A model generated the notes under the pieces. It was not told the DNA's origin, ran no database searches, and worked only from the letters and a program-made list of their open reading frames with translations. 40,577 nucleotides of DNA, taken from the IMG/VR virus record IMGVR_UViG_3300013115_000245, positions 1 through 40,577 of that record; one strand, 5' to 3'. Made by a program: the position numbers and the translations under genes. The stretch is from a virus. Positions within the stretch are counted from its first letter, which is position 1. The number at the start of each line of letters is the position of its first letter. Below are positions 15,246-22,852 of this stretch, piece after piece.

Positions 15246-15712
15246 GCGGCCTCCTCCCACTTTAAAAACAATTCTTTTAATTCTTGCGTTATTTTCTCCA
15301 TGGCAGCGGACTCAGCGGACCAAGCAGACCAAGCAGCAGACCTAGCAGACCAAGCAGCAGACCAAGCAGCGGACTCAGCGGACGCTAGGTCTTCATTGCT
15401 TATCTCGCCGTTTAACCATTTTCGCTTGGCCTCTATAGCTAATCGAGGCCTTTTGTCGTCAGGGAATTCTTTTTCAAAATTTGACAAACACGACTCAGCC
15501 CAGTCACAACCAAGTAAATGTAATTCTTTCTTTTGCTGCTCGCTAAAAGCCGAGTAATCTTCTGATATGTACCACCAAATATCATCCCATCCGTTTGAGT
15601 CTAGTGCTTGGCTTAATGTCGCAGATTCACCGTTTACTTTAACGAACTTTTTAAATCCATATTCGCAAGCGTCTAATTCTTTTAATCTTTGTTTTGTAAT
15701 TACTGTGTACAT
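15242..15712 (-). CDS. Protein with Ala-Trp-Ser repeats
   Basis: 156 residues. Residues 1-100 are an ordinary soluble domain with several Trp (GWDDIWWYISEDYSAF). Residues about 109-137 are a run of SAAW/SAR/SAE units encoded by imperfect 9-12 base DNA repeats at 15305-15386. The C-terminus is a charged helix (KITQELKELFLKWEE). Similar Ala-Trp/Arg-Ser repeat tracts occur in small phage and immunity-like proteins, but the function is unknown. The tract probably varies in length between relatives. The stop overlaps the next start by four bases. Confidence 0.6.
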   Translation of the reverse strand: MYTVITKQRLKELDACEYGFKKFVKVNGESATLSQALDSNGWDDIWWYISEDYSAFSEQQKKELHLLGCDWAESCLSNFEKEFPDDKRPRLAIEAKRKWLNGEISNEDLASAESAAWSAAWSARSAAWSAWSAESAAMEKITQELKELFLKWEEAA

Positions 15713-15882
15713 ACTTGATAACTCTCCAATGTGAATAAAATGTACACCATGTTGGTGATTGAGCCGATGGTGCCTGTGACGGTTATTACTGATAACCAGT
15801 CTTCACGGGCTTTCATATTAACAAACGTGCACATAATGAATATGAGCAATGTGATAACCACTTTTGCGATTAATATGTTCAT
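15700..15882 (-). CDS. Small membrane protein, two hydrophobic segments
   Basis: Start taken at MNILIAKVV (15882), preceded by GAGGAG; an alternative ATG lies eight codons upstream at 15906, inside the preceding gene. The 60-residue product has hydrophobic segments at about 3-20 and 32-50, so it is likely to be an inner-membrane protein. It overlaps its downstream neighbour by 13 bases. It is not recognised; a lysis-related or superinfection role cannot be judged. Confidence 0.5.
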   Translation of the reverse strand: MNILIAKVVITLLIFIMCTFVNMKAREDWLSVITVTGTIGSITNMVYILFTLESYQVCTQ

Positions 15883-15886
15883 GCTT

Positions 15887-16867
15887 CTAAAACTCCTCAT
15901 TATCAATTTCTGACTCTTGCTGAGCTGGGGTTACTGTTTCTGGTTTAAACTCTTGCGCAGGTTGGAACGGCTTTGCGTCTTGGGGTAGCTCATTAAATTG
16001 ATTGTTTTGTTGATCAATTGCCTTTGCGCTGGCCTCAAAAGAATTCCAATACTGTTTCATTTTTGGAAGAATTGACTTTGGCATTGTTAGCCATTCTTTC
16101 TTTAAGTTATCTGTTCCACCAGTTGAAGCTAACTGCATTTTATTTCGCCAGCTTTCTAGCTCGCTATCAACATCACCAGAATTAACCCAGTCAATAATCC
16201 CTTTCCCCGTTTCAATACCTAAATAATTATTTCCTTCACCAAATATTGGTTTTAGATCTTGAGGTACTTTTAAATGCTGCTGGTTTAATCCTTCATTGAA
16301 CATCATTACGCTCGCGGTCATTTCAAACATAAAATTCTTTTCTTGTATCTCACAAATCCCCATTGAAACAGGCTTTCTAGGATCAGAAAAGTCTGTTTTT
16401 TCCGCGGCTCGAATGCAGCAAATAATATGCATGTCAGATTGAAGCAATACAGACATAAACTTTTTATGCTCTGATTTTGCTAGTTTCCAGTCCGCCATCT
16501 TTTTGCCACGCAATAACGGCGCTTCTGCTATCTCCATGCACCCCTGTTCCCATTCATGACTAACAGAATCAATCACCAACAACTTTACACCTGCATCTTG
16601 GAACTCTTTAATCGCATCGCTATAACGGCTTGGTGAGAAAGGCGCGTACAAGTCACCAATTAAAAACGGCGCGTCAAGCTTGTCTGCATATAGCGAACCG
16701 CGTCTATTTTCAGTATCTAAAAAACCAATCTCGCTAGCGTTTTCAACCATACCTCTTGCAATCTGCAATGCAGTATATGTCTTTCCACTTCCCGATTGTC
16801 CTGCAATGCCGATTACAACTTTAGAGCCAGCTCTTACAGCTTTTCTTATATTTAATATTGACATCAT
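15887..16867 (-). CDS. AAA ATPase, Sak4-like recombination protein
   Basis: 326 residues. Walker A GQSGSGKT (23-30), ENRRGS (about 53-58) and Walker B KLLVIDSVSHEW (about 94-105) fit the AAA_24 'phage nucleotide-binding' family, RecA-fold ATPases that include Sak4 single-strand annealing proteins. The C-terminal 90 residues are Gln/Pro-rich and end in an acidic tail (ESEIDNEEF), which could bind a partner such as an SSB. It probably works with the RecE-like exonuclease at 30961, though the two genes are far apart. AGGAAT lies just before the ATG. First gene of the leftward island. Confidence 0.8.
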   Translation of the reverse strand: MMSILNIRKAVRAGSKVVIGIAGQSGSGKTYTALQIARGMVENASEIGFLDTENRRGSLYADKLDAPFLIGDLYAPFSPSRYSDAIKEFQDAGVKLLVIDSVSHEWEQGCMEIAEAPLLRGKKMADWKLAKSEHKKFMSVLLQSDMHIICCIRAAEKTDFSDPRKPVSMGICEIQEKNFMFEMTASVMMFNEGLNQQHLKVPQDLKPIFGEGNNYLGIETGKGIIDWVNSGDVDSELESWRNKMQLASTGGTDNLKKEWLTMPKSILPKMKQYWNSFEASAKAIDQQNNQFNELPQDAKPFQPAQEFKPETVTPAQQESEIDNEEF

Positions 16868-16986
16868 TATTCCTGTTAATTAATAAATCGACAATTATAA
16901 TATGTCATAACATTAATGTTTGCAAATAGTTTGAATAAGTTTTTTATATGTTCGATAATTAAACAAATTACATAGGAAATATAGAC
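16868..16986. promoter_or_regulatory. Divergent promoter region
   Basis: This 119-base AT-rich gap separates the leftward island from the rightward virion genes. On the minus strand a TATAAT hexamer at 16899-16894 lies 27 bases upstream of the ATPase ATG, without a clear -35 box. On the plus strand a better promoter is present at 16931-16959. Confidence 0.5.
16931..16959 (+). promoter_or_regulatory. Predicted rightward promoter for the tail/lysis block
   Basis: TTGAAT (16931-16936) and GATAAT (16954-16959) are separated by 17 bases, 28 bases ahead of the ATG at 16987. AGGAA before that ATG is a suitable ribosome binding site. It would restart rightward transcription after the inverted island. 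Confidence 0.55.
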
Positions 16987-17256
16987 ATGGCTGATACATT
17001 ACCAGATATTCCGCTACCAGCTAACACATGGGTTGATTTGTACGCAGCGTCACTGATAACCCCTGGAACTAGAATTATAGCCAGCAACAAAGGCGCTTCC
17101 ACTATAACACTTGCCACATTAGCTACAGAGCCAACTACTTTAGATGGTGCTCCTTTAGCTAAAGACAAAGACAGAATTAATGAATCAGGAGATTCTGGCG
17201 CCTGGGCTTACTCAAGTAATGTTAGAGGTTTAGTTAATGTAAGGATTGCACCGTAA
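16987..17256 (+). CDS. Small virion-type protein
   Basis: 89 residues, starting MADTLPDIPLPANTWVDLYAAS and ending with a GDSGAWAYSSNVRGLVNVRI-like beta pattern. This fold, a small beta barrel with a Gly-Asp-x-Gly-Ala-Trp motif, is familiar from short phage structural proteins encoded near capsid or tail genes. The exact role is unknown. First gene after the rightward promoter; its stop overlaps the next ATG by one base. Confidence 0.65.
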   Translation: MADTLPDIPLPANTWVDLYAASLITPGTRIIASNKGASTITLATLATEPTTLDGAPLAKDKDRINESGDSGAWAYSSNVRGLVNVRIAP

Positions 17257-17801
17257 TGGCATGGTTTGAATACGACCCAGCATCATCAACCGCATCATTA
17301 AGTCCATCAAAAGTACTGATTGATGAGGGAAGTGTAGCCGATCAGAACCCAAGCGGACTTAATGCCCCTTTGGTTATAACTTGGGGCAATGTAGCTGATG
17401 TGGTAACTCCTGACGCTATATTAAGAACAGACGGCACACTAGAGTTGTTATCCAGCAAGGTTTATGGCGTTTTATTTGATTTGCAGTACGGTCGAAATGG
17501 TGGCGGTGGGCAGTCTAGATTGTGGTTTACATCAAGAATTAGTTTTGGTGGTGCTCCATTTGTCTATGTTCCATTTTCAATAGTTGAGTACATAGAAAAC
17601 GCAAATGATATTAAATCATTAAACAGACTTGTTAACTTTGAGGTAGACTCTCTTGTTGCTCCGTTGCCGTGGATTGTTGAGATTCAATTAATAAGGGATT
17701 CTAGCGGCAATAACTCAGGTGGATTAGAGGCTCTATCGTCATCTTTAGCAGGTGTTCCAGATGCTGCATCAGCTAGAATAGCTATTAATACTTATGAGTG
17801 A
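17256..17801 (+). CDS. Putative structural protein
   Basis: 181 residues, rich in beta-strand patterns (VYGVLFDLQYGRNGGGGQSRLWFTSRI), no membrane segment. It starts at ATG in a TAATG overlap with the previous gene, so the two are translationally coupled. Not recognised; probably a virion accessory or receptor-interacting protein judging by neighbours and composition. Confidence 0.6.
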   Translation: MAWFEYDPASSTASLSPSKVLIDEGSVADQNPSGLNAPLVITWGNVADVVTPDAILRTDGTLELLSSKVYGVLFDLQYGRNGGGGQSRLWFTSRISFGGAPFVYVPFSIVEYIENANDIKSLNRLVNFEVDSLVAPLPWIVEIQLIRDSSGNNSGGLEALSSSLAGVPDAASARIAINTYE

Positions 17802-17807
17802 TGCAAA

Positions 17808-18065
17808 ATGATTGAGCACTTAAACGAAAAAGTTACATGTATAACAAAATCATTTAATAATACAAAAGTATCTGATTTTCTAGCTGAAAGGCCTACGATT
17901 AAAGATGATATTTTCGGTGAAACGCCAGATGCAACATTAAGCGCTGACTTAATAGTGTACATGGAATCAGATCCCGATATCCCTTATACAGAAATGAGTC
18001 CAAACGACAAAGACAAAGATTTTATTTTAAACATCATTAAGTCAAAGTTATGGGCCGCGCTGTAA
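17808..18065 (+). CDS. Unknown small acidic protein
   Basis: 85 residues, acidic, beginning MIEHLNEKVTCITK and ending KSKLWAAL. No membrane segment or known motif. It lies between the structural gene and the holin, with its stop overlapping the holin ATG as TAATG. Confidence 0.55.
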   Translation: MIEHLNEKVTCITKSFNNTKVSDFLAERPTIKDDIFGETPDATLSADLIVYMESDPDIPYTEMSPNDKDKDFILNIIKSKLWAAL

Positions 18066-18592
18066 TGGGCTGGAAGAGAATATTAGGAGGGATAGCGCCA
18101 ACTCTGGCTACTGCATTGGGCGGACCAATGGCTGGCGCTGCTACTAAATTTATTGCATCTGAGTTTTTAGGTGATGAAAACGTTCCTGAAAGCGAAGTTG
18201 CCAAGTTTGTTGAAAACGCCAACCCTGATCAGCTTGCTAAGATAAAAGAAATTGACAATAATTTTGAAGTAAAAATGAAAGAGCTTGGTGTTGATATAGC
18301 AAAGCTTAATGTTGATGATAGAAAAAGCGCAAGGGAATTAGCAAAGGCTAATATGTGGCCTCAAATAATCTTGAGTTTTGTTTTTATTAAAGGTTATTTT
18401 GCGTTAATAGCTTTAATGTTTACTGGTTATATTGAACTAAATGAAACTATTAGAGATATGGCTATGATTTTGATTGGTGTGCTATCTGGCGGAGTTCCAA
18501 TGATTTTGCGATTTTGGTTCGGTGGATCGCTTCAGGATGAGCAGAATCAGCATAGGTTATATAATGCAAACCCAAATGACTTATTTAAATGA
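18065..18592 (+). CDS. Holin, 3-TM (GTA-type) family
   Basis: 175 residues from the ATG in the TAATG overlap; another ATG five codons upstream (18050) would also work. Segments: a Gly/Ala-rich N-terminal helix (RILGGIAPTLATALGGPMAG), a charged middle with DDRKSARELAKANMWP (about 88-103), then two transmembrane helices (about 104-126 and 135-155) and a soluble tail. This is the signature of the 3-TM holin family first described in gene transfer agents. Holins open the inner membrane at a set time and release the endolysin. The endolysin lies far away at 30348. A terminator follows at 18666. Confidence 0.8.
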   Translation: MGWKRILGGIAPTLATALGGPMAGAATKFIASEFLGDENVPESEVAKFVENANPDQLAKIKEIDNNFEVKMKELGVDIAKLNVDDRKSARELAKANMWPQIILSFVFIKGYFALIALMFTGYIELNETIRDMAMILIGVLSGGVPMILRFWFGGSLQDEQNQHRLYNANPNDLFK

Positions 18593-18665
18593 TTCAGTTG
18601 ACACAAACAAGAAAGTAAATTAATTTGTAACTGAGTTATCAACTCCATTATTCCTTAATGTTTTT

Positions 18666-18692
18666 GGCCGTCATTTTAGACGGTCTTTTTTT
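18666..18692 (+). terminator. Rho-independent terminator after the holin
   Basis: GGCCGTC and GACGGTC form a seven-base stem (one G-T pair) with a six-base loop, followed by a T-rich run to 18692. It lies 74 bases after the holin stop and would divide the rightward block, at least partly. Confidence 0.7.
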
Positions 18693-18714
18693 GTCAAATA
18701 ATCAGGAGCAGTAT

Positions 18715-18864
18715 ATGCCAGGTCCACGTGATCCAGGTCGCAAAGCGATGTTAATTAGTATTGATGAGCAAATTGAGTCTACAGAAAAATATCTAGCAGA
18801 TTTAAAAGCTCAGAAAGAAGCTTTAGAAGCAGAGCAAGCAAGTGAAGAAGCTGATACCGAATAA
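18715..18864 (+). CDS. Small coiled-coil protein
   Basis: 49 residues from ATG 18715, chosen because AGGAG ends six bases upstream; the open frame extends further 5' but through the terminator. It starts MPGPRDPGRKAM and continues as one heptad-rich acidic helix to EEADTE. Too short to assign; could be a small structural or regulatory peptide. Overlaps the next gene by 23 bases. Confidence 0.6.
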   Translation: MPGPRDPGRKAMLISIDEQIESTEKYLADLKAQKEALEAEQASEEADTE

Positions 18865-19378
18865 AGTTAAATTTGGTGTAAGCTTGGCAGTAGCGACTAG
18901 TTTTGCTACTGCTTTTATTGTTGCTGACTTATTTTATAAAATACTGCCTGATGGTTCTTATCAACTTAAAACATCGAGAGAGATATATTTTTTCTACCTT
19001 TCATCTATTTGGCTTTTAATTAGCATATTTACCACGTTAATTTTTACAGACAAGTCTCACGGTTTTGTGAGAAATATCCCCTTATTTTTGCTGTCACTTA
19101 TGGCTATAATAAATGCAGGCCTATTAACATGCATGATTAACATTCCTTTGTACGATGCAATAAAACACTTTTATTGGTACAATAAATATAACTGGAATGA
19201 TTTTTATATGCTTGTAGAGGTTGCTTTGTTGCTTTTTACTTTTTTTATCGACATTTTTGCTAGTTTTATTGGGTCGATTAAGGCTACATGGAATGACTTT
19301 AAAATACGTACTTATACTAATCGTTCTATTTTCCGCATCTATTTTTATGCTTGCTTGCGTAATGTTGGGGTGTTTTAA
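18842..19378 (+). CDS. Membrane protein with about four hydrophobic segments
   Basis: 178 residues from a GTG start inside the preceding gene. Hydrophobic segments lie at about 10-33, 49-67, 78-100 and 122-145. Not recognised. Its place just after the holin suggests a role in lysis or in modifying the cell envelope, but that is inference. The C-terminus ends two bases before the next ATG. The start is uncertain because no clear ribosome binding site is visible. Confidence 0.55.
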   Translation: MKKLIPNKVKFGVSLAVATSFATAFIVADLFYKILPDGSYQLKTSREIYFFYLSSIWLLISIFTTLIFTDKSHGFVRNIPLFLLSLMAIINAGLLTCMINIPLYDAIKHFYWYNKYNWNDFYMLVEVALLLFTFFIDIFASFIGSIKATWNDFKIRTYTNRSIFRIYFYACLRNVGVF

Positions 19379-19442
19379 GTATGAGCGAGAGTGTGGAAAC
19401 GAAAGTAGCGAGGCTAGAAGAGAAACACCAAAGCCTGGATGA
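19293..19442 (+). CDS. Possible small lipoprotein in an alternative frame
   Basis: 49 residues overlapping the ends of two other genes in a different frame. It has a short basic start, a hydrophobic stretch, and MLAC (residues 19-22), which fits a lipobox, then a polar, charged tail ending in Pro-Lys-Pro-Gly. This resembles small outer-membrane spanin subunits (Rz1), which are often embedded in other genes. Equally it may be a chance frame; no ribosome binding site is evident. Confidence 0.25.
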   Translation: MTLKYVLILIVLFSASIFMLACVMLGCFKYERECGNESSEARRETPKPG

Positions 19443-19905
19443 AAAAGTATCATCTGGTTTTGAGCTGCTAGCAAAAGGGCAAAGCGATTTACTTGCTGGC
19501 ATGAAAGAAATGTCATTAAGCATAAAAGATTTTGCCGAAACGATGTCTGAAACATCAAACAAAACCGACACCCTGCAAACTGAACTAAATCAAGTCAACG
19601 ATAGATGCACTGCAAATGATGCCAGAATGGATAAGCAATATGAATCTATCAGCAAAGAAATAAAAGACACAAAGTCAATTGCAGTTAAAGCGCTTGAAAA
19701 CTCAAAAGCAGGCGTTGATCTTAAAAAAGGCATGAGCAAGTTATTTGCTTGGTGTGGCGTGGTATTTGCTGGACTTATTACTGTTTTTGCTACTGCTTAC
19801 ATAAACGAAAGATCTTACCAAGAAAGGCAAGACAAGATAAAATTACAGCAGCAAAAAGAGTATAACGATAAAATACTTGAACTTTTAAAAGAGGCTCAAA
19901 AATAA
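19381..19905 (+). CDS. Coiled-coil protein with one membrane segment (lysis-associated?)
   Basis: 174 residues. A long heptad-rich region (about 1-115, starting MSESVETKVARLEEKHQSL) is followed by a single transmembrane segment (about 122-142, FAWCGVVFAGLITVFATAYI) and a charged C-terminal helix. The architecture is reminiscent of XhlA-type haemolysin-like lysis proteins, or of i-spanins with reversed order. Position between the holin and connector genes supports a lysis-accessory role, unproven. The stop overlaps the next start by one base. Confidence 0.6.
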   Translation: MSESVETKVARLEEKHQSLDEKVSSGFELLAKGQSDLLAGMKEMSLSIKDFAETMSETSNKTDTLQTELNQVNDRCTANDARMDKQYESISKEIKDTKSIAVKALENSKAGVDLKKGMSKLFAWCGVVFAGLITVFATAYINERSYQERQDKIKLQQQKEYNDKILELLKEAQK

Positions 19906-20294
19906 TGGCCGTAACTATCACTCCAGAAGACGTTATTGAGTTTTACCCGCCAGCCGCTGACGTTCCAACTAATATTATTGAAGATTATATTTGCTTGGTC
20001 GATCAGGCTGATATGTGTCTAGATGGCGCAGGCGTTGAGGACTGTGTACAGAGATTACTAAAACTAAACGCAGTAGCTTATTTGCTTTGCGCAACTTCTC
20101 AAGCTGGCAATATAAAACAAATGAAAAGCCCAACTGGGGAAAGTGTTACTTTTGTTGATGGCAATAACGTAACTGGCTTAAACTCCAACCAATACGGGCG
20201 CATGTTGCGAATGCTAGATAAAAACGGTTGTATTATCGATATAATTGAAACGCCAGAAAACGAGCGTTTTATTGAAACTGCCGGATCTTGCTAA
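19905..20294 (+). CDS. Head-tail adaptor protein
   Basis: 129 residues, starting MAVTITPEDVIEFYPP, helical throughout, acidic. The length, the start of the connector cluster and the helical MAVT...-x-P-x-D-V-type N-terminus fit the gp6/gp15-like adaptor ring that binds beneath the portal. The order adaptor, stopper, gp10-like, tail terminator, tube is the usual one, which strengthens the call. Confidence 0.65.
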   Translation: MAVTITPEDVIEFYPPAADVPTNIIEDYICLVDQADMCLDGAGVEDCVQRLLKLNAVAYLLCATSQAGNIKQMKSPTGESVTFVDGNNVTGLNSNQYGRMLRMLDKNGCIIDIIETPENERFIETAGSC

Positions 20295-20629
20295 TGTCAC
20301 TCGCTAGAAATTATTTTTACAGACAGTCTAAATTTACCGCTTGGCGAGAGGTCAAGTCATCAAACGGGCGTGATTCTGAATATATTCAGCTAGGCTCTTT
20401 TGATTGCACATGGTCAAATGATGCTGGCACAAAAAAGACAGAAGATGGGCGTGAGTTTATCCCTTCGCTAGCAGTATTTGCCAAAACAGACGAGGTTAAG
20501 CGTGGCGATTTGATAGCGATAGGTGAGTTTGACGATATATTACCAATTGAAAGCGCTCGCGAGGTCATGAAAGTTGAAACAGATCGGCCGCTAATTGGCA
20601 CGCAGGATTACAACTATTATGCCAATTAG
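20294..20629 (+). CDS. Head-tail stopper (head closure) protein
   Basis: Start at the ATG in TAATG (20294), giving 111 residues; a TTG two codons upstream is less likely. The protein is beta-rich (LGSFDCTWSNDAGTKK, VKRGDLIAIGEFDDI), as expected of the head-closure ring placed between adaptor and tail. It contains a PSLAVFAK strand in the middle. The call rests mostly on size, fold pattern and gene order. Confidence 0.6.
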   Translation: MSLARNYFYRQSKFTAWREVKSSNGRDSEYIQLGSFDCTWSNDAGTKKTEDGREFIPSLAVFAKTDEVKRGDLIAIGEFDDILPIESAREVMKVETDRPLIGTQDYNYYAN

Positions 20630-21011
20630 AAAGAATACGCTTGTTAGTGGTACTGAGAAATTTGTACAAAAAACAATAACAAAAGCAAAGCGCGCTTTAA
20701 CTTCATCCTTGATTGTTGCGCTAGACCAAGCTCAGCTTTACACGCCTTTGCACTTTGGGGTGCTTAAAAACTCTCAATTTAGAACCGCACCAAAAATAAC
20801 TGGTGTTAAAATAATGGCTTCTGCTGGTTACGGCGCTGATTATGCGGCCGTTCTTCACGAAAGAACCGATTGGAAATCTAGGCGAGTAGGTGAAAGAGGC
20901 AAGAAAGGCGGTGGCGCAAACATGAGAGCTACTCCTAAGTTCCTTAAACGCGGATTTGATGAAACAAAGTCACTACGCCAACAGGTTATCGCTAAGGAAA
21001 TGAAGATATGA
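20619..21011 (+). CDS. HK97 gp10-like neck/tail component
   Basis: 130 residues starting MPIRKNTLVSG. It is basic, with the family pattern: N-terminal helix, YTPLHFGVLKNSQ (about 45-57), then GYGADYAAVLHERTDW and a C-terminal FLKRGFDETKS-like helix. Members of the gp10 family occupy the neck region and help join tail to head. Its start overlaps the preceding gene by 11 bases and its end overlaps the next by four. Confidence 0.78.
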   Translation: MPIRKNTLVSGTEKFVQKTITKAKRALTSSLIVALDQAQLYTPLHFGVLKNSQFRTAPKITGVKIMASAGYGADYAAVLHERTDWKSRRVGERGKKGGGANMRATPKFLKRGFDETKSLRQQVIAKEMKI

Positions 21012-21406
21012 CACTTCTGGTTGATACAGTTAAAGAATATCTCGAAGCATCAAACATACTTGCCGATTATGAGTATTTATATTTATTTGATGAAAGCGAC
21101 TATAAAAACAGCTTCATCTTTGTTATTAGGCAATTACCAACCGCTAGTGATGATATACATAGTTTAGATGCTGATTTCGAGGTTAGTTTTATTACTACTC
21201 ATAACAAGCAGCCGAACAAAGTTACCCAAGTGTTAACAGACGCAACAAACTTACGCAAGTATATCTTTGAAAATTTTGAATATGATTGTATTATTAACAC
21301 TAGTATATTAAGTGAACCGTCAGGCCCGTTTCATACCGAGTCAGGCAGATCGGTTTATCGCTTTAACTTTCGGGTAGAAACAAACCCCGAACTAATCTAC
21401 GGGTAA
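21008..21406 (+). CDS. Tail terminator protein
   Basis: 132 residues with ATGA overlap to the preceding gene. N-terminal helix (VDTVKEYLEASN), then alternating strands (FIFVIRQLP, FEVSFITTHN) and a helix before a C-terminal strand YRFNFRVETNP. This alpha/beta pattern and position before the tube gene match lambda gpU-like terminators, which cap the tail tube and connect it to the head. Confidence 0.7.
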   Translation: MTLLVDTVKEYLEASNILADYEYLYLFDESDYKNSFIFVIRQLPTASDDIHSLDADFEVSFITTHNKQPNKVTQVLTDATNLRKYIFENFEYDCIINTSILSEPSGPFHTESGRSVYRFNFRVETNPELIYG

Positions 21407-21410
21407 AATT

Positions 21411-21872
21411 ATGGCTTGTGGTCAAAAGGTCGGCAAAAAATGGCTGATGTATTTTTTAATAAGCTCCGACTGTCAAACTATTCCGACTATCGGCGCTATG
21501 AAACGATTGGGCGGTCTTACTACTAAGGGCTGGGAAGATAACGCTAACCCAACAACATCAACGACAGATGCATACGATTATCAGCAAAATTCAAGTACTG
21601 TTTTTAGTTTAAATATTACTGGTACATTAGATTTGTTTGATGATGTAGCACTTAATCAGAAAGAATTCTTTGATTTTGCAGCTAACTTCCGCACTCAAGG
21701 TTATGCAGATCGTAAACTTTGGATTGGCTTGACAGATAGTGAGTCAGAAGAGTTAATTGATTATATGCTAATTGATTCAATTTCTGATACCAGCCCAACA
21801 GACGGCAACCGAACAAAAGATATTTCGCTTAGTCACGGCGGCGAACTAAACCCGAAACATACTTACTTATAA
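21411..21872 (+). CDS. Major tail tube protein
   Basis: 153 residues, beta-rich with LGGLTTKGWEDNANPTTSTT near residues 32-51 and VFSLNITGTLDLF in the middle, like siphophage tube proteins. Hexamers of it stack to form the tail tube around the tape measure. It follows the tail terminator directly, the normal order. Confidence 0.78.
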   Translation: MACGQKVGKKWLMYFLISSDCQTIPTIGAMKRLGGLTTKGWEDNANPTTSTTDAYDYQQNSSTVFSLNITGTLDLFDDVALNQKEFFDFAANFRTQGYADRKLWIGLTDSESEELIDYMLIDSISDTSPTDGNRTKDISLSHGGELNPKHTYL

Positions 21873-21884
21873 GAGGTTGATAGA

Positions 21885-22238
21885 ATGCCTTTAATTGAAG
21901 AAACCACATTGGTACAGGGTCAATCAACCGCTGTAACTGTAACAACACTGGATGCGTCAGATACTTTGGTTTTCAACACCAAGGGTCAGCGATTAACATT
22001 TACTAACCCTACCGGCGGCGCTATTACAGCTAACCTTTTAGGTTCTGGAGTTTCAGGCACCAAACCTTGCTTTGGCGGCGGTGAAGTTGATTTGTCATTA
22101 GGTTTTGATATGGCGATCCCCGCTGGCGATACTGCTGCTGTTGATTTAATTACTGTGCGTGATTATTTAGGCGCTGCAGGCAACACGGTTACTATCACCA
22201 ACGGTTCAGGTCTTGAGGCTACATTAGTAGTTAGCTAA
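21885..22238 (+). CDS. Tail-associated structural protein
   Basis: 117 residues made of Thr/Val/Gly-rich beta strands (TAVTVTTLDASDTLVFNTKG), likely a small beta-sandwich. AGAGG precedes the ATG. It lies between tube and chaperone genes and could decorate the tail tube. Not recognised further. Confidence 0.6.
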   Translation: MPLIEETTLVQGQSTAVTVTTLDASDTLVFNTKGQRLTFTNPTGGAITANLLGSGVSGTKPCFGGGEVDLSLGFDMAIPAGDTAAVDLITVRDYLGAAGNTVTITNGSGLEATLVVS

Positions 22239-22852
22239 TGGTCAATACTGCAATCGGTGAAGCGCAGATTAGATGTAATGATAGGGCCTATTTATTTAGG
22301 CCCTCTTTTTTTGCGCTGTCTAAAATATGTGAAATTCAAGATCCGCTAGAATTACTAAAACGCCTAAATATACTTTACCTGGTTAAAGATAAAGACGTTT
22401 TACATTCTGCTGATGCTATGGCGTGCTGTTTAATTATTTTTCAGTGCTGCTATGTAGGCGAATATGATCAAGATATCTTAATGGATGATATCGGATGCAT
22501 TGTTGAGTCAAAAACCAAAAAAGGTAGATTTTTATTTAAGCAGTCAAATATCCCTCAACATGATCTTATTGTTATATCTAGATACTTGCTAGAAAAGGCG
22601 CTAATTGGGAAACCAAAAGTAGAGCCAAAATATAAAAACAGCAAAGATATAGTTGTTATAGATGCTAATGAATTTGTTGCTTGCGCTGTCGCTCATCTTG
22701 GAATTGACAATAAAGCAGCATGGGATATGACAATGACAGAATTCCAACGAGCGATGGAGAGTAAATTCCCAGATCAGCTAGAAGAAAAGGGTATGACAGA
22801 ATCTGAATATGATAAGATGATTGAAAAAGCAGAGGCTAGAGGTTATCACTAA
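22238..22852 (+). CDS. Tail assembly chaperone (DUF6246-like)
   Basis: 204 residues between the tube gene and tape measure gene, the position of tail assembly chaperones. The C-terminal AAWDMTMTEFQRAMESKFP (about 166-184) is the family's most recognisable part. Helical, with five Cys in the first half. Chaperones coat the tape measure during tail assembly. Many siphophages make two forms by frameshifting; here one uninterrupted frame is seen and no obvious slippery site before the tape measure start, which overlaps by one base. Confidence 0.7.
   Translation: MVNTAIGEAQIRCNDRAYLFRPSFFALSKICEIQDPLELLKRLNILYLVKDKDVLHSADAMACCLIIFQCCYVGEYDQDILMDDIGCIVESKTKKGRFLFKQSNIPQHDLIVISRYLLEKALIGKPKVEPKYKNSKDIVVIDANEFVACAVAHLGIDNKAAWDMTMTEFQRAMESKFPDQLEEKGMTESEYDKMIEKAEARGYH

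Noticed and set aside
15305-15386. CRISPR-like array
   Set aside because: The short repeats encode an in-frame Ala-Trp-Ser tract, with no spacers of constant length and no longer repeat unit. No CRISPR array was seen elsewhere in the window.
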